DNA of 64,000 bases from Pyrocephalus nanus (lineage: Eukaryota; Chordata; Aves; Passeriformes; Tyrannidae): contig CM076259.1 of assembly GCA_038380795.1 (NCBI GenBank), forward strand, positions 76,391,724 to 76,455,723, read 5' to 3'. Positions 12,332 to 25,340 of this stretch are shown here, piece after piece (the stretch's first letter is position 1; every line of letters begins with the position of its first letter). Both the position numbers and the translations under genes were made by a program. The notes beneath the pieces were generated by a model. That model was not told the DNA's origin, did not search any database, and was given only the letters and a program-made list of their open reading frames with translations.

Positions 12332-15300
12332 GCCCAATAATTTATTTGCTAAAATACCATCCACTGTTCCCGTGAGGAATCCATCTGAGTCAGTGATGAT
12401 ATCACCTTTTCACCCATGCTGTGCACACTTTTTTGCAATTCTTTTAAACATCCAGCAAAATTTTGCTTACCACAGATGCTGCTACACCATGTGTCGTCGT
12501 TTTGCAAACTCTGCCTTTGAGCTCTACGTACTTTCCTGCCTCGGGTCTCTTTCCCTCATGGCCATAATGCCAGAGCACCCTCCCCAAGAATAACTCATAT
12601 TCAACCGCATGACCTTTTCTGCTCAGCTTAGTGTAATTTTTTCATGAGAAGTCAATTCTGGGTCTTTCAACAATTTTAAAAGCTTTGTGCTACATTTGAA
12701 CTGTGGACTTTCTGTTAAAGAGAGTATCAATTCTTCGGTATCACAGCTCTTCAGCCTTACAGCAAGTACAACCTTTTAAGCATCTTACTTTTTGTTATTC
12801 ATGTATTTGTTTTCAGGTGGAATGAAGTACTATTTATATTTCTGTAAACACGACAGCAGCCCCTCTGCCCCAGTTAAATGCAAACTATGAAAACTATCAA
12901 GGACTACAGCATCAGCTACCCTAAGAAATAAAACTGCCTTCTTTCTTTCTGGTCACACTCTTTCATAGCGGACATGCAAAAAATGGTTTTTAACCTATCC
13001 CTGTTTTATTTTTCCCAACCTCCCCAGAACTCTGCCACCCTGATGGACTATAAAATACTACTTTCCCACTCAAAATAAACTCTTGACTCCTAATTTTTCA
13101 GTATTACATTATGTCCAGTAATCACTCAGCTCCAGGAAACGTAACAGCTGTCTGATGCTTTCAGACATGCTTTTCATATTTTAAGGAATCAGCACGCAGC
13201 CTCTCACCATCACCACCAGATTTCACCTAGTTCAGCCATTCTCTGAATGTGAAGAATCCAGCGAGCAAAAAGAAACTTCCTTGGCAGAGGCTAAACATTA
13301 TTTACCATGGTAAGCATGTGCTCGTTCTTAATTTGTTACAAATATGCAGCAAACAATCAGGGAGACTTTTCAGAAGTTTATTTATCACAAACCATCAACA
13401 AAGGCACACTTACTAATGGAAGTAACTGATACTACGTCTGATACCAAAATCCTGACTTCCTATCAGTGAGAGAAAAATGAAAAAAATATTTTTTTTAAGT
13501 ATTATGTTGTGTTTGACAGAAGGGTGAGCAACTGAATTAGGTACCAAAGACAGCAATTTTAGAAAGGAAGAATCACAACCCATTATTTTAGCATACAAAT
13601 GACTCATAGCAAGAGAGCTCTGCTTATTTAAACATTTGAGTGATTTCAAAACCCATTAAGAAAAACAGAAAGAAAAAGATTTAGGGATGTCATTGTGGAA
13701 GAAAATGCAATCACTCGTCATCCTACTCTTCTACAGTGCAGGAACAGATATTATTAAGCCCTTGAAAGAGCCTTTCTAAATACACAGATTTTTGTATTCC
13801 ACGAGTGCAATCCAAATGAATCAGTTTTTAAAAATTATATATGTCCTGTAACATAGAGGTAACACAAAGAGGCATAAGCTTCCCAAAGACACATGACATT
13901 CAGTTACAAGAGCTGAACTCTCGTCTTTTGTTGTACAAAACTGCCCATACAGCAGTCTCTACCTTTTGATGAACAAAATAGTCTGGAACTTTCAAATCAG
14001 CTGATGAGTTCACCAAGTAGACACAGCATCAGCTTCAGCAAGAAAAAAGTTCCCGTGTTGTGCAGACGCACACATAACCCTGGCAGCACATTTCTGTGAA
14101 ATGCAGTCTTATTTTGCTTAAGATAATTCCTTGTCCCACATTTGTTTGGGCGTAAGTATGCATAATTATTTAACACATACACGCACGTCACCTATATGGT
14201 TTAGTAATTCAAATTACCTCCAAGTTTGTCCTTCCTTTTTGAATCAAAAGTGAAATCTCCAGTCCTTTTGCCAAACAGTGAAATCATAATTCATTTGTAA
14301 GCAGACATTGTCCTATCAACAGTATATCAGTAGTTTAAGGCAATCTAAAAGATTTGTACTTATCACCATTTGGAACAGGATTGTTACACTCCATGACTGA
14401 CAGCAGAATTAAAATATTTCTAGCTACTGTGAAGTGTTAGAAACGTTAATGATTTTTAGAAGTCTTAAAACTAATCATCAGTTTGAGCTACAGATGTGAT
14501 ACCTTGCAATAATATTAAAAAGTCAGGGAAATAACTATAAAGAGTAACAACAGAAAATCCTACTTCAGCACTAAAAACAACAGTAGTATATATAGAAAAA
14601 TAGACCAAAAGGAAAAGGAGAAAATTGCAGAACGTAAGTTCACTTACATCAGAGTATTTCTTTGCCCTCTTTCACAGTAAGAAAAGCAAACAAGAAAATG
14701 CCTTCCGAAAGATATGAAGAGCCCCAGATTAACAGAATCTCTTTCTAGAACTTTTACTTTAACCAAAAGGGGGGAAATTTCCAAACCATACTGAACAGGG
14801 GGCATATCAGTGGACTTCCATACAACTATCCTGTTTTCTAGTAGCTGAAAGTGTATTGAAAGTAATAAAGAAAAGATAAAGAAAACAGAGAAGCCAATTT
14901 GGAGAAGAGTCAGGAGAACCTGACTGTAAATTTTTAATTACAGGTTCTAGTCCAACTTACCAAAATACTGCAAGAACAACTACCACTAAGCCTCAGTCTA
15001 CTCAGAATGTTAGATAAATTAAGAGAAAGACTGCATCTCACTATGTTCATGTGCTCTAGAAAAAGAGAAGACAGAATTCCACTAAGTGAAAACTAGCTTT
15101 ATTTTTCAGAGCTCTATATTCAAAACACCCATATGCCACATTTAAATGAGAAAATGAAAGGAACAGCCCAGTACAAAAGTATTATCTGCATTTACCATAT
15201 AAATGGAGAAGTGCAAAAACTAAAAGGAAAAAAAGGAGTTAAGAAAAACAAGAAAAGTGGTAAAGAGTCAAGACGACAAAAAGGCAATGAAATCACATTT

Positions 15301-16000
15301 TCAGTATTATTTTATCTTCTTTCTTATGTCAAATAAGGGGTTACATATTCAAATTTTATAACACCAGGTAAATACACCCCCCAAAGTATTAAAACAGTTA
15401 CATTATGTTCCTACACAAATTAGTTTTGTTACTGTAGTTATCTCAGTTGCCTTGACACTAATGCACGGAGAACGACACTCCTACCTGTTCTTATAAAAAT
15501 TCTACACACAACTGTAAATAGAAAAAAATAAATGGAGCGAGGGAAAGGATTGGGCTGGGTATATATAATCATGATAGTAAGAACAACCCTTTAGCCTTCC
15601 CTAGAAAACCAAGCTCCGTATATAAATGGGAATTCACACATCAGTGGTGACTCCAGACTTTACACATTTTATCCTACACCCATATCACCAATCTGAGTAA
15701 ATATGGAGTCTGTATGATGCAAGACACTCACTCTTACATTCAAAGGAATGTGATGACAGGTACAAAGTAAAGAACAGCAATAGCTTTGACATAGATTATC
15801 TCCCACTGCTGGTCACCATCAACAAGACTAACTGGCTACTGAGGTTTAACAATAAAGGCATTCAAGGACAGGGGAATGAAAGGTCAATAAAAAACTGCAT
15901 TATTTAGACAAGTGTCTGTGCTAAACTCACAGCTCCTGCATGCTGGTCTTGGAGAAACAAATGCAACCCAAGCCTCCTCTTCCTCCACTACCTCCCACTC

Positions 16001-16031
16001 TTTTTTTGTTTTGTTTTGTTTGCTTGTTTTT
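16001..16031. repeat. TTTTG-type simple repeat
   Basis: T-rich tract with TTTTG periodicity ('ttttgttttgttttgttt'), with one interruption (gctt) near the end. Confidence 0.85.
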
Positions 16032-16268
16032 AACAACATGGTGGGGTTTATTCAAAGAAAATAGCAAAACTGAAAGCAAATACATATATCACATGATTAT
16101 AGCAGAATTTAGGGGTTTATTGCAATGATCATTTTAATCCTTCCTGAAATTAGAGCTCAAAAGTAACGAATGGAAAAAAACATATTCCTATTATTTTTCT
16201 TAAAGTTTTAACTTTCTTAATTTTGAAGTTCTAACCTCAAGTTTTTAACTTCAGGTCTTTCATTAGGC

Positions 16269-16291
16269 ACTAGCCAGATGCACTGGCTAGT
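16269..16291. repeat. Perfect 9-bp hairpin, 5-nt loop
   Basis: Arms ACTAGCCAG (16269-16277) and CTGGCTAGT (16283-16291) are exact reverse complements around the loop ATGCA. I know of no function. It is too short for a typical miRNA precursor. Confidence 0.8.
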
Positions 16292-17908
16292 ACTTGGGAA
16301 GGTACAGTTAGAACATCAGTTCAACAGAGGAAAGGTTCTACAAGGTTTCAGTACTCAAGGGTCAACAAGCAACTCTTGTGGGTTTCTTTATTTATTTTTC
16401 CTTTAAACTTCAGCACAGCAAAACTACCATGATTCAGCAGAAGAGAAGCCAGAAGGTTTATCTAAGACATGGGTCTGCTCTGTGTACCAGGCTAAAGAGA
16501 ATAAGTTGACATTTAACATAGATCCCATCACTGTTTATTTTCTCACAATGTATTTAGGTTCATATTTTAAATACACATGTAAACATGCAGAAAGCACTTT
16601 TCTTTAACAAATAAAAATATCTCTTGAAACTCACACATGCATACATCCAAAACTTGGCTAAGCTGGAAAAAAACAACACAATAAACCCCTCAGGAATCCC
16701 ACCTCTCACAGAAACCACAAAATAACAATGTCATTGTTAAACTAAAAGATCCTGGAATTCCTTCTACACACTTTCCCTGACATCTTCACACAATAAAATG
16801 CAGGGGTCAGTGGTACTGAAACAAGGAACGGCAGTTCCACTCTTGTGCACATACGAAAGCAAGTGACCCAAGCTATTATTCCAGTCTGAGGCACTTTTTG
16901 TTCCTAATATCCAGATGCAGCAGCTTTTTTTTTTCCTTTCCTTTCTTTTTTTTTTTAAAGAAATGACTGTGGACACCTCCTTCACATTTTCCTATTCTTC
17001 AGTATTTTCACTTCATAAAGCTGCAGTCAATGTGTTTTGTGTGTAGTGAGAAGGGAATGGCACATTCAGTGGTGGTCTCAGCCACAGCCTACATTGGTGG
17101 CTCAAGTAGTCTCAGGATTAGGTCTTTGTGTGTGATGAAAGGATATGAAAAGTCAGTTATTTAAACTCAGTCAAGCTGTTGATTTTGGGGAGGAAAAGGT
17201 TTTGCAATTCAGTTTTCCTCAATAAATCACTGCCCTTTTTCAAGGGCAGCTGCAGATAGTTCACATGTTCACAGTGTTCTCCAAAAACAAAACAGATCAT
17301 GATTTTTTTACCCCCCCCTCAATCTAACATAGGGCAAGAAATCAAAATGAAGGGGCCATCACATTAATTACTCAAATTCACTAGAAACTAAAGCAGAAAA
17401 TCAACTCTGTTAACAAGTAATAAGATCACCGAAGAATTAAAAGGGCAAGAAACTACAGAGAAAACCATCTCTTTAAAATTTACCAGAATAATTTACAAAA
17501 CTAAAAGAATGTCTGAAATATATTTCACTGTGCTATGTATTCAATCAGTTTATAAATACAATTTCAAGCCATAGTTTATCAGCTTGGGTACCCATCCTGG
17601 ACCACCTGAGACCACAGTTTAAAGATGCTAAGACTGCATATCTATTTCAAGTCAAACTGAGATTCAGATACTAACAAGCTTTTGATGAGCTCTCAAAAAT
17701 ACAGCATCCAAAATACTAGCCAGTTAGGAATATCTGAGCTAATGTGAATAAAACACTATTAAATATATTGGAATTTTAACTCCTAATACCCCGTCATTAA
17801 ATTGTTTTATTCTATTCATTGGCTGACCTTTTCCCCAATTAGTGCATTGTGTTTTATTTGTGCTGCATTGAGCTAAACACTGCTGTGCATTTTAATCATT
17901 ATATTTTC

Positions 17909-18047
17909 TGCCCAGGGAAGTTGTGGATGTGTTCCATCCTTGTAAGTAAGGCGAGGCTGGACGAGGCTTTATGGAACCTGGTCTAGTTGAAGGTGACTCT
18001 GCCCACGGCGGTGAAGCTTCCAACCCAAACCATTCTGTAATTCTAAA
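17909..18047 (+). mobile_element. CR1 LINE 3' end with internal deletion
   Basis: The plus strand carries sense CR1 3' landmarks: 'gcccagggaagttgtggatg', 'gaggctggacgaggcttt', 'aacctggtctagttgaaggt' and 'ccttg/ctgcccacggc', ending with 'ttccaacccaaaccattctg' and 'taattcta', the characteristic 8-bp-type tail. The segment between 'gcccacggcggtgaag' and 'cttccaaccc' is shorter than usual, consistent with an internal deletion of a few tens of bases. Confidence 0.88.
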
Positions 18048-21000
18048 CTACAAATCCCACACCTACCAGTGAAGTCCACCTCAACAGAACCTTCTGCTCC
18101 CACAGAGTTTAAGGCAGGAGGAGGAACAATAGTTAGTTATAACACTGAGAAAATCAGCTGGTATTTTCAGAGGAGCCTAAGAAAATTAAGTACCAAAATT
18201 CCTGTCATCCTAAATAGCATCTGACTTCCTTAAGTCCCTTTTGACTTGATTATAGGATGACCAAGTTAATACCAACTAAAGAAAGCATTTCTGCAATTAT
18301 TTTCATTTGGTTAGCTCTCTGAGGTTCCTGTCAGGTCTGTCACTGATTCAACAAACAGATAAATAAATAAAACATATATATCTAAAGGAAGTAGATGTTT
18401 AAACCTTCTTTCAAAGTTTTAAAGCACTGTAATGGCCTTTACACAAGTCATCCTTTACCTGAGGAGATTGTAACTCAGGTGGAAAACACCTGCCAGAATT
18501 CGTAACTTGGGTTAAGAAAAAGAAAGCACAATGCAGAACTGAGGCTAAGGAGGCTAACTAACTAAAAACATGCAAGCTTACAAAAACCCCCCACACCATC
18601 TTCACCAAACAAGTTCATTCAGCTTTTTTACTATCTCAGTCAACCTACTACTACTTGATTTTACAAACATATTTAGTGCCATACTTGGTAGAAGTGACAA
18701 GTGACATAGTGAACACAGCACTGCTTTCTATTTTATTTATTAGGAGAGCAAGTACGGAACCTTATGGTCAGAATCCTTTAAAAAAGATAAGGCCCAGGCT
18801 TAGACTGCAGACTGTAAAGTTTATTTTCTACTTTAATGAGCTTTGAACTGGTCTGTAAATATAAAATTAAAGATATCTTGATAGTTGAACCTTTGGTTTC
18901 TTTTTACATCAAACTTAGCCTTAAATACTTTCTCAAATAAGAGACTTATTTTTAATTTATAAACTTTGTGGATACAGCAGTAATTTCCACAAAGAGACAA
19001 GTCAATTGCACTAATATGCAATGTCTGACATGCTATTAAAATTCGTAAGAAGAAAAAAAATTGCTCTCTCCTTTGAGTGAAGACTGCCCCTCCTGCCTCC
19101 CATCTCCATGCTATATTTTGGTCCACTTCAAACCAAAGAAAGAAAAGATGGCAGGAAACTTTAAACACAGGGAGAGTTGCTGCTTCGGGAGGTATTGCAA
19201 AGCAACAGTTCTGTAAAATCTAGCCAGATTTTCAAAAGAATACACAAAGTCTATGATGTGCTTTTGTGCTTGCCACATACCTTTTATTTTTGCTTTAACA
19301 AATACATGTACAGTGACTATCCACATCTTGAAGAAAATCGACTCTTTTCTCTCCTTGACTCATTGGACAATGTAAAAAATTCAAGTCTTTCATTTCTAGG
19401 AATTAATTTTCATCCAGTATAGCTGTCTAGACTAATAATGCTCATTATGGCTGTAGTGCAGTGTATAAATCATATTAGGCACTCTAAAAAGAATAGTATC
19501 GATTTTTAGCATTGCTTAAAAATCTGTACTCAGTGTAATTACGAAATTCTTGAAACTAGAAGATTGTATTATTTATTTATTGGTATTTAAATGGGCTTAT
19601 AACTGTAGTTTTTGGGTGCCCAATCACATTGTGTTTGTGCTGACATTATACACTCAGTTGCCAATACAGTAAAAGGGTGGAATGCTTCACAATGATCCTA
19701 GCAATAACTCTGAAAAACGACCGCTTCTTCAATGCAAATCCGCTCAAGAAAAGCCTCTACACAAAAAGTAAGATGAACCAGTTACTGCATTGTTTATTAA
19801 GTTTCACTTGATTCCTCCTGACAACCATTTAAACAATGAATGTTGGGAAATGTCTCTCAAAGAATCAACAATAATGGCTGGGATCAGAGCTTTTATATTC
19901 AGCTAATACTGTTTTTAGAAAGGAGAAAATATTTCTTCCTGAAGGGATTAAAAGAAGCCTTATAAAAGACACCTGCAAACAAAACAAGTGACAAAAGATC
20001 TCTATCATAATTGATAACAGTTATCCTTTGTAAAAATCTGTGCTTCATCAGAAATAAATACACCTTTGCTATTGAATTTCAAAAGGCATTCAGTAACCAA
20101 GAAGCCTGCTGGTCAAGAATAGTAAGTTTTAGAAAATCTGCCAAGAAGGAAGTGCTTTTTTCTTATGTATAGCAATGCATTATTAATCAACAGCAAGACC
20201 CTAAGTTTTCTCTTCTGATGTCAAATAGAATAAGAAAGCTTTAAAACACAGTATCTTCTCAATAGTGTACTGGATTTGTAAAAGCTACTTTATGTTTCGG
20301 AAAACTTTTCACTTAAAAACAAACTTCAGAATTTGGCAAATAATTCAATAGCTAATTTAAAAGAAACGCATATATTAATCAACATGAAGGAATATGTTTA
20401 CAAAATGCAGTTTACAGTAGGAGCTTGAAAGAAGAAAACAATCACATCTAGAGAAACAGCCTGCACTCTTTCATTCCAAACCAGTTACGTTCTGGAAAGC
20501 ACACACTGCCTGAAGTATCTAAACACTGGTAAAATAACTAGGTTTTCCAATCTGCTAGTAGAAGATTCAATCCTTTGTACATGACATGCATACACGTTAG
20601 ATACTTTCTGAGCTTTCTTTTGAAGCAAATCAGTTTGTTCTGTTGAAAATAAGACAGTGCAGTTCTCAAAACAGTTTGCTTCAGGGTCTGCTCCCAAAAG
20701 GAAATATGGACAAGATCACACCAATTCTGTCTCTCTCTGCTTTCGCAGACTTCTGTAACATTTTCCCAGGAAATTTTGCATCCTCAGACAACCCCACATG
20801 CCTTTAAACCACATGCCAGGGCATGCAAAACACCCACTCAGTTTCTTGCTATAAAAACACCATGCAAGTGGTCTTGCAACACAACTCCCACATTATTGTA
20901 AGTGCACGGAACTAAGGAAAATGGTTAATCATTTTATCTCCAGATCACAGGACCCACAGGACACTCTGGTCATGAGTAAAACGTAGTATAAACGTACACA

Positions 21001-22419
21001 GCGCAGTCTGCTGCAAAAGGGATGAACCTATGCACATACAAACCTTAGTCCAGTGGGCAAGGACACTATGCAGAAGAGATGAGTGTGACTTTGTGGATGT
21101 AAACCCTATTCTAAGTCGTGGATTTAAACACTATCCTAAGAGAAGAGGATAAGGACTGCAGGACAACTTGAGCTTCCAGTCAAAAAGAAAGGCACATATG
21201 TAAAGTCTCAAGAGAGTTGAAATAAAGTCAGAGATTCTGCCTAATTAAACATTTAATGAGACTGAAGAAAATTTGCAATCTGTACAAACAGTAAAAAATT
21301 AGTAGTTTCTATAGAAAGATGTTTATACTGCACTTTCAGGAAGAATTTGGCAAGGCCTTAAATGCCTATGAATTAAAAATCCTAATATTCACTACAAGCA
21401 ACTCCCTAACTCACAAAAAACCCTAACTGCTTTAACTGATAGGTAAAATACATCACGTTCCCTTCTTCCCCAAAATGACATGTGGTAGAGTAATGCCTTG
21501 AAAGTTTCAACAACTTTATTAGACTATGAAAAAGACTTTATCTTAAGATGTGTTTTTACTGGAATATTTTTCCCCCTATTTTCAAGAGGTCAGCAAGAAC
21601 AACATGATTAAACTGCTCAACCTGAAATGTCTTTGGTATATTTTTTAAAGAAGTAAAAAAAAAGGTTTAGATCCTGAATAAGCTATCTCTAAGAGATGAA
21701 GCACAGTTAGCAATAGCACCTTAGGAAACATTTCTGACTTGAGAGCACGACAGATGTGATCCACTAAGTGGATGCAGATAACCCATTATGTCTTTTCTTT
21801 ATCTAGTCTTCATGATTCCGTGTATTCTGCGATACATGTTATTTTCAAACAGTATGATCATTATTTTGCAGATTTATCCTTCTGCAATTTTTTACAAGGA
21901 GGATTAATAGCAACTGCAACAGAAACATTACGATTTCATATATAATCCATTATAATTTCATCATCATCAAAATCTCAATGCTTTGTCCATCGTTCTTTTC
22001 TGCAGCAACTTATTTAACTTGTTCCTATTAAGGCTATTATAGTCACCCTATTACTACTAATCTTTTCTTTGTAAATAGCCACACCTATTTTAATCCAAAA
22101 TGGTGTGGTAAGCATTTGATTCTTTGTGGAAGTAGACATGTAATTAGGTTAATCTGTGCTATCTTTTCAAGTGAGCTGATTGTTTCTTTACTATGGACAT
22201 ATTTCTTATAACAGCAATAAGCTTGCCAGAATGCTTGGAGGCAAATCAGGAGCAATTTACCAAGCATGTAGCTACTATGAACTGAAATCTTGACATAATA
22301 GCAAGCTGTGTATAGCCACTCCTACCTGCCAGTTATTACTCATGTTAGCTTTTTACTGACATGTTAAATTTCAACCACACCTTTCTTTCACAAACAAGTA
22401 CTTTCATTCAACTCAGCTA

Positions 22420-22686
<267 letters not shown>

Positions 22687-24324
22687 TTACCATTTTAGAA
22701 ACAGTTAAAAGAAAACAGCAGGAACCTAAAGATAAAAAGACAATTTTTGAAATCACCATGAACGGAATCTCTTAAAATCACTGCAATATATTTTGAAGAA
22801 GAATCCTTTTTTACAAATGCCTTTTACCCAAATATAAAACCTTTACTTAAACAGGTAGAAAAAAATTAAAATGGGCTTTGAAGATAAGATGTCACCACGA
22901 TTTAACAGGTGAAACACACATGCTTTTTATATGCTCAACATGTGTAGGCAAAGGTTACAGTTCAGACAACAATGCAAGTTTCATCAAGTAACATCAGTCA
23001 GAATCTGCTCCTATCCTTGACTGAAACTCGCTCGTGCATGCATGTCTCAGACAGATCATAGCTGATCTAACTGATCTTTTTCAGCATTTCTTTATCGTCC
23101 CTCAACCATTATACGTGGATTCCAATTGCAGCTGTTTCTAAAATAAAATTTGAGATAGATTTGCATTCATGTAGCCGAACATTTATACTTATTCAAAAAC
23201 TTGACAATACTGATCTTTATTAAAGCTAATAAACCGATTTTTAATCTGCTGTCACCGAAGCATTTACATCTCTCTATTTTCCCAAGTTCTACTTGAGTGA
23301 AAAAAATCAAGTTATATCAAGATTTCTTTAATAATTAAAGTCACAATGCTGCCACCTCTAAGTGGATTAGTATCTTTCTCTACTAATCAATATCTCTACT
23401 CACCAAGAAAGAAACTAAGGCAAGGATGGGAATTTGGCCTTTTCTAAGGTGTGTAATGCCCATACATGTATTCACATTGCTTTTTTATCTGCATTTATCT
23501 TGATTCAATTATTACTTCTAACTGGTACAAACACATTCACCACACTGGCAACAAAAGACTTTTTTTTTTTCTCCTTTTCAAAGGAGCTCATTAAACTGAA
23601 AGCAGTTAAGTTTAAAGTTTCCATGGAGTGCAGGAGAGACATAATTTAGAGATAAGAGATACTGAAGTCAATTCTGTAGCAACTATTGTGCTAGTTTTCT
23701 GCTCACAGCTCTCTTGGAATTACGAATTTTGATGCATAGTATTAATTTCTTTTTTAAGGGAATTTCTGCTCTACACCAAACAATACACAAAAAATCCTCT
23801 CCTCAGGTCTGGGACATGACTCCAAAGAGAGATACTGGTGGCAAACAGCTTGTTCTGCAGTACTTTACTACTACCAAAGGCAGTTAGTTAAAGCAGACGG
23901 CAGCAGAATTCACCCTATTTTTAGGTTTGTATATAGAGAGGGAGGGTATACAGCAGCACAAGACCCAGAAAAATCTCTTTCATCTCCTTCTACTGGGAAT
24001 GGCATGTGGGGATGTTTCCTTTCACTTATTTCATATGAGATTAGATATATCAGAAGGATGTCCATGGCTATTTCTTTTTTTTTAATTTCTTTTTCCCTTG
24101 ATTCCCCTCCATGGAAACTGGCTGTAGAAGACTGATCTAGCAAATGCTGCATACATGCTGTAGCTAATACTTCTTAATATCCCTAAATATCACATTCCAG
24201 CTTATTTTCAAATGAACCAAGACTTCACTGACAAAAAGAAAGTCATTCAAACAGGTTAAATGCTTCCTTCTGACAGGGTTTTCCTTAGCGGGCTGTCCAG
24301 GAGGGGCAGATAAGGGAAACTAGA

Positions 24325-24395
24325 TGGCATAACGGATTGGGCTCAGGGTATTAGAAATCTATTCACAGCTTTGTCACTTGTTTTCTGAGTGACTT
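24325..24395 (+). mobile_element. Possible MIR-like (CORE-SINE) fragment
   Basis: The order 'gggctcagggtattagaaat', 'ctattcacagctttgtcact' and 'tgttttctgagtgacttcac' resembles the MIR consensus around 'cccagctctgccacttactagctgtgtgacctt'. Ancient tRNA-derived MIR elements are present in all amniotes at low copy number in birds. The match is by eye and diverged, so this is tentative. Confidence 0.4.
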
Positions 24396-25017
24396 CACTT
24401 TATTTTACAGAGCAAGGAGCACAGCAAGGAGAGGTGACAGTGCTAAGCCCCTCCATGAAAAGCTGTGAGTCCCACCAATGACAAGCTGTATGCAAGGGCA
24501 AAGGATTATTCCCATAGCAAGCAAACTCCACCTTAATTCAGCATGGGAATCACCCTTTGCCTCTTAACCCCAAATAAGTTTTATTTGTAGCGTTTTCAGA
24601 CTTATGTATGAAGTTACTGCGCAAAGGCCATCCCATGTGACACTGCCAGGAGGCAGCAAGGTCACTCAGGCTGGCTACTTTCCATGGCCATAGCACAGGT
24701 CAGGCCAATGTGGTACCTCGAGGAATCAAGCAATGTCTTCACTATCTCCCTCCTCCTACAAGTGGAAGAGCACATCCAAACTTGTTCCTGTAAAAGCACT
24801 GTGCTTACTCTCATTTTGTACGATATGGACAAGGCCTTAAGGGCTTGGTGTTGAAAGAGATTTAACTTGTTGGTCATTTCAGTTTCAGCAGTATCTTTGA
24901 GTTCAGCAGTCATTTCCCTCCCCTGAGGATTTCGGTGAAGATTCACCTGTTCAGGTTGCTTACAGAGGAATTTGCAGATTTTGAGTATGGGGTTTGGTTC
25001 TGGATTTTTTCAGCAAT

Positions 25018-25340
25018 TGATAGAATAGAATATAAGAAGAGACCTAAACTGGTTGTCTACTCCCACTGCCTGACCACTTCAGGGCTGACCAAAAGTGACA
25101 GCATGTTACTAAGGGCATTGTCCAAACACTGACAGGCTTGGGGCATCAACCACCCCCCTAGGAAGCCTGTTTCAGGGTTTGACCACTGTCTTGATAAAGA
25201 AATGCTTCCTAGGGTCTAGTCCCCTGGTGCAGCTCTGAACCATTCCCAGTTCTGGATACCAGGGAGAAGAGATGAGCAGGAGGCTGTGACAACCTCCAAA
25301 CACTTCTTGAGGAAGTTTCAGTGTCACAATAGGGAGAGCT
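25018..25340 (-). mobile_element. CR1 LINE fragment, about 320 bp
   Basis: The plus strand reads antisense CR1: 'actgcctgaccacttcaggg', 'ctgaccaaaagtgacagcat', 'aagggcattgtccaaacact', 'gacaggcttggggcatcaac', 'aggaagcctgtttcagg', 'aagaaatgcttcctagg' and 'ctggataccagggagaag'. Both the order and the spacing match a CR1 3' region. The open frame at 24935-25132 runs into this repeat and is not a gene. Confidence 0.9.

Noticed and set aside
14910..15030. MIR-like similarity ('caggttctagtccaactt', 'cctcagtctactcagaatg')
   Set aside because: Only two short words match, with the wrong spacing between them; too weak to annotate.
24935..25132. 65-codon plus-strand open frame
   Set aside because: Runs into the antisense CR1 fragment at 25018-25340.
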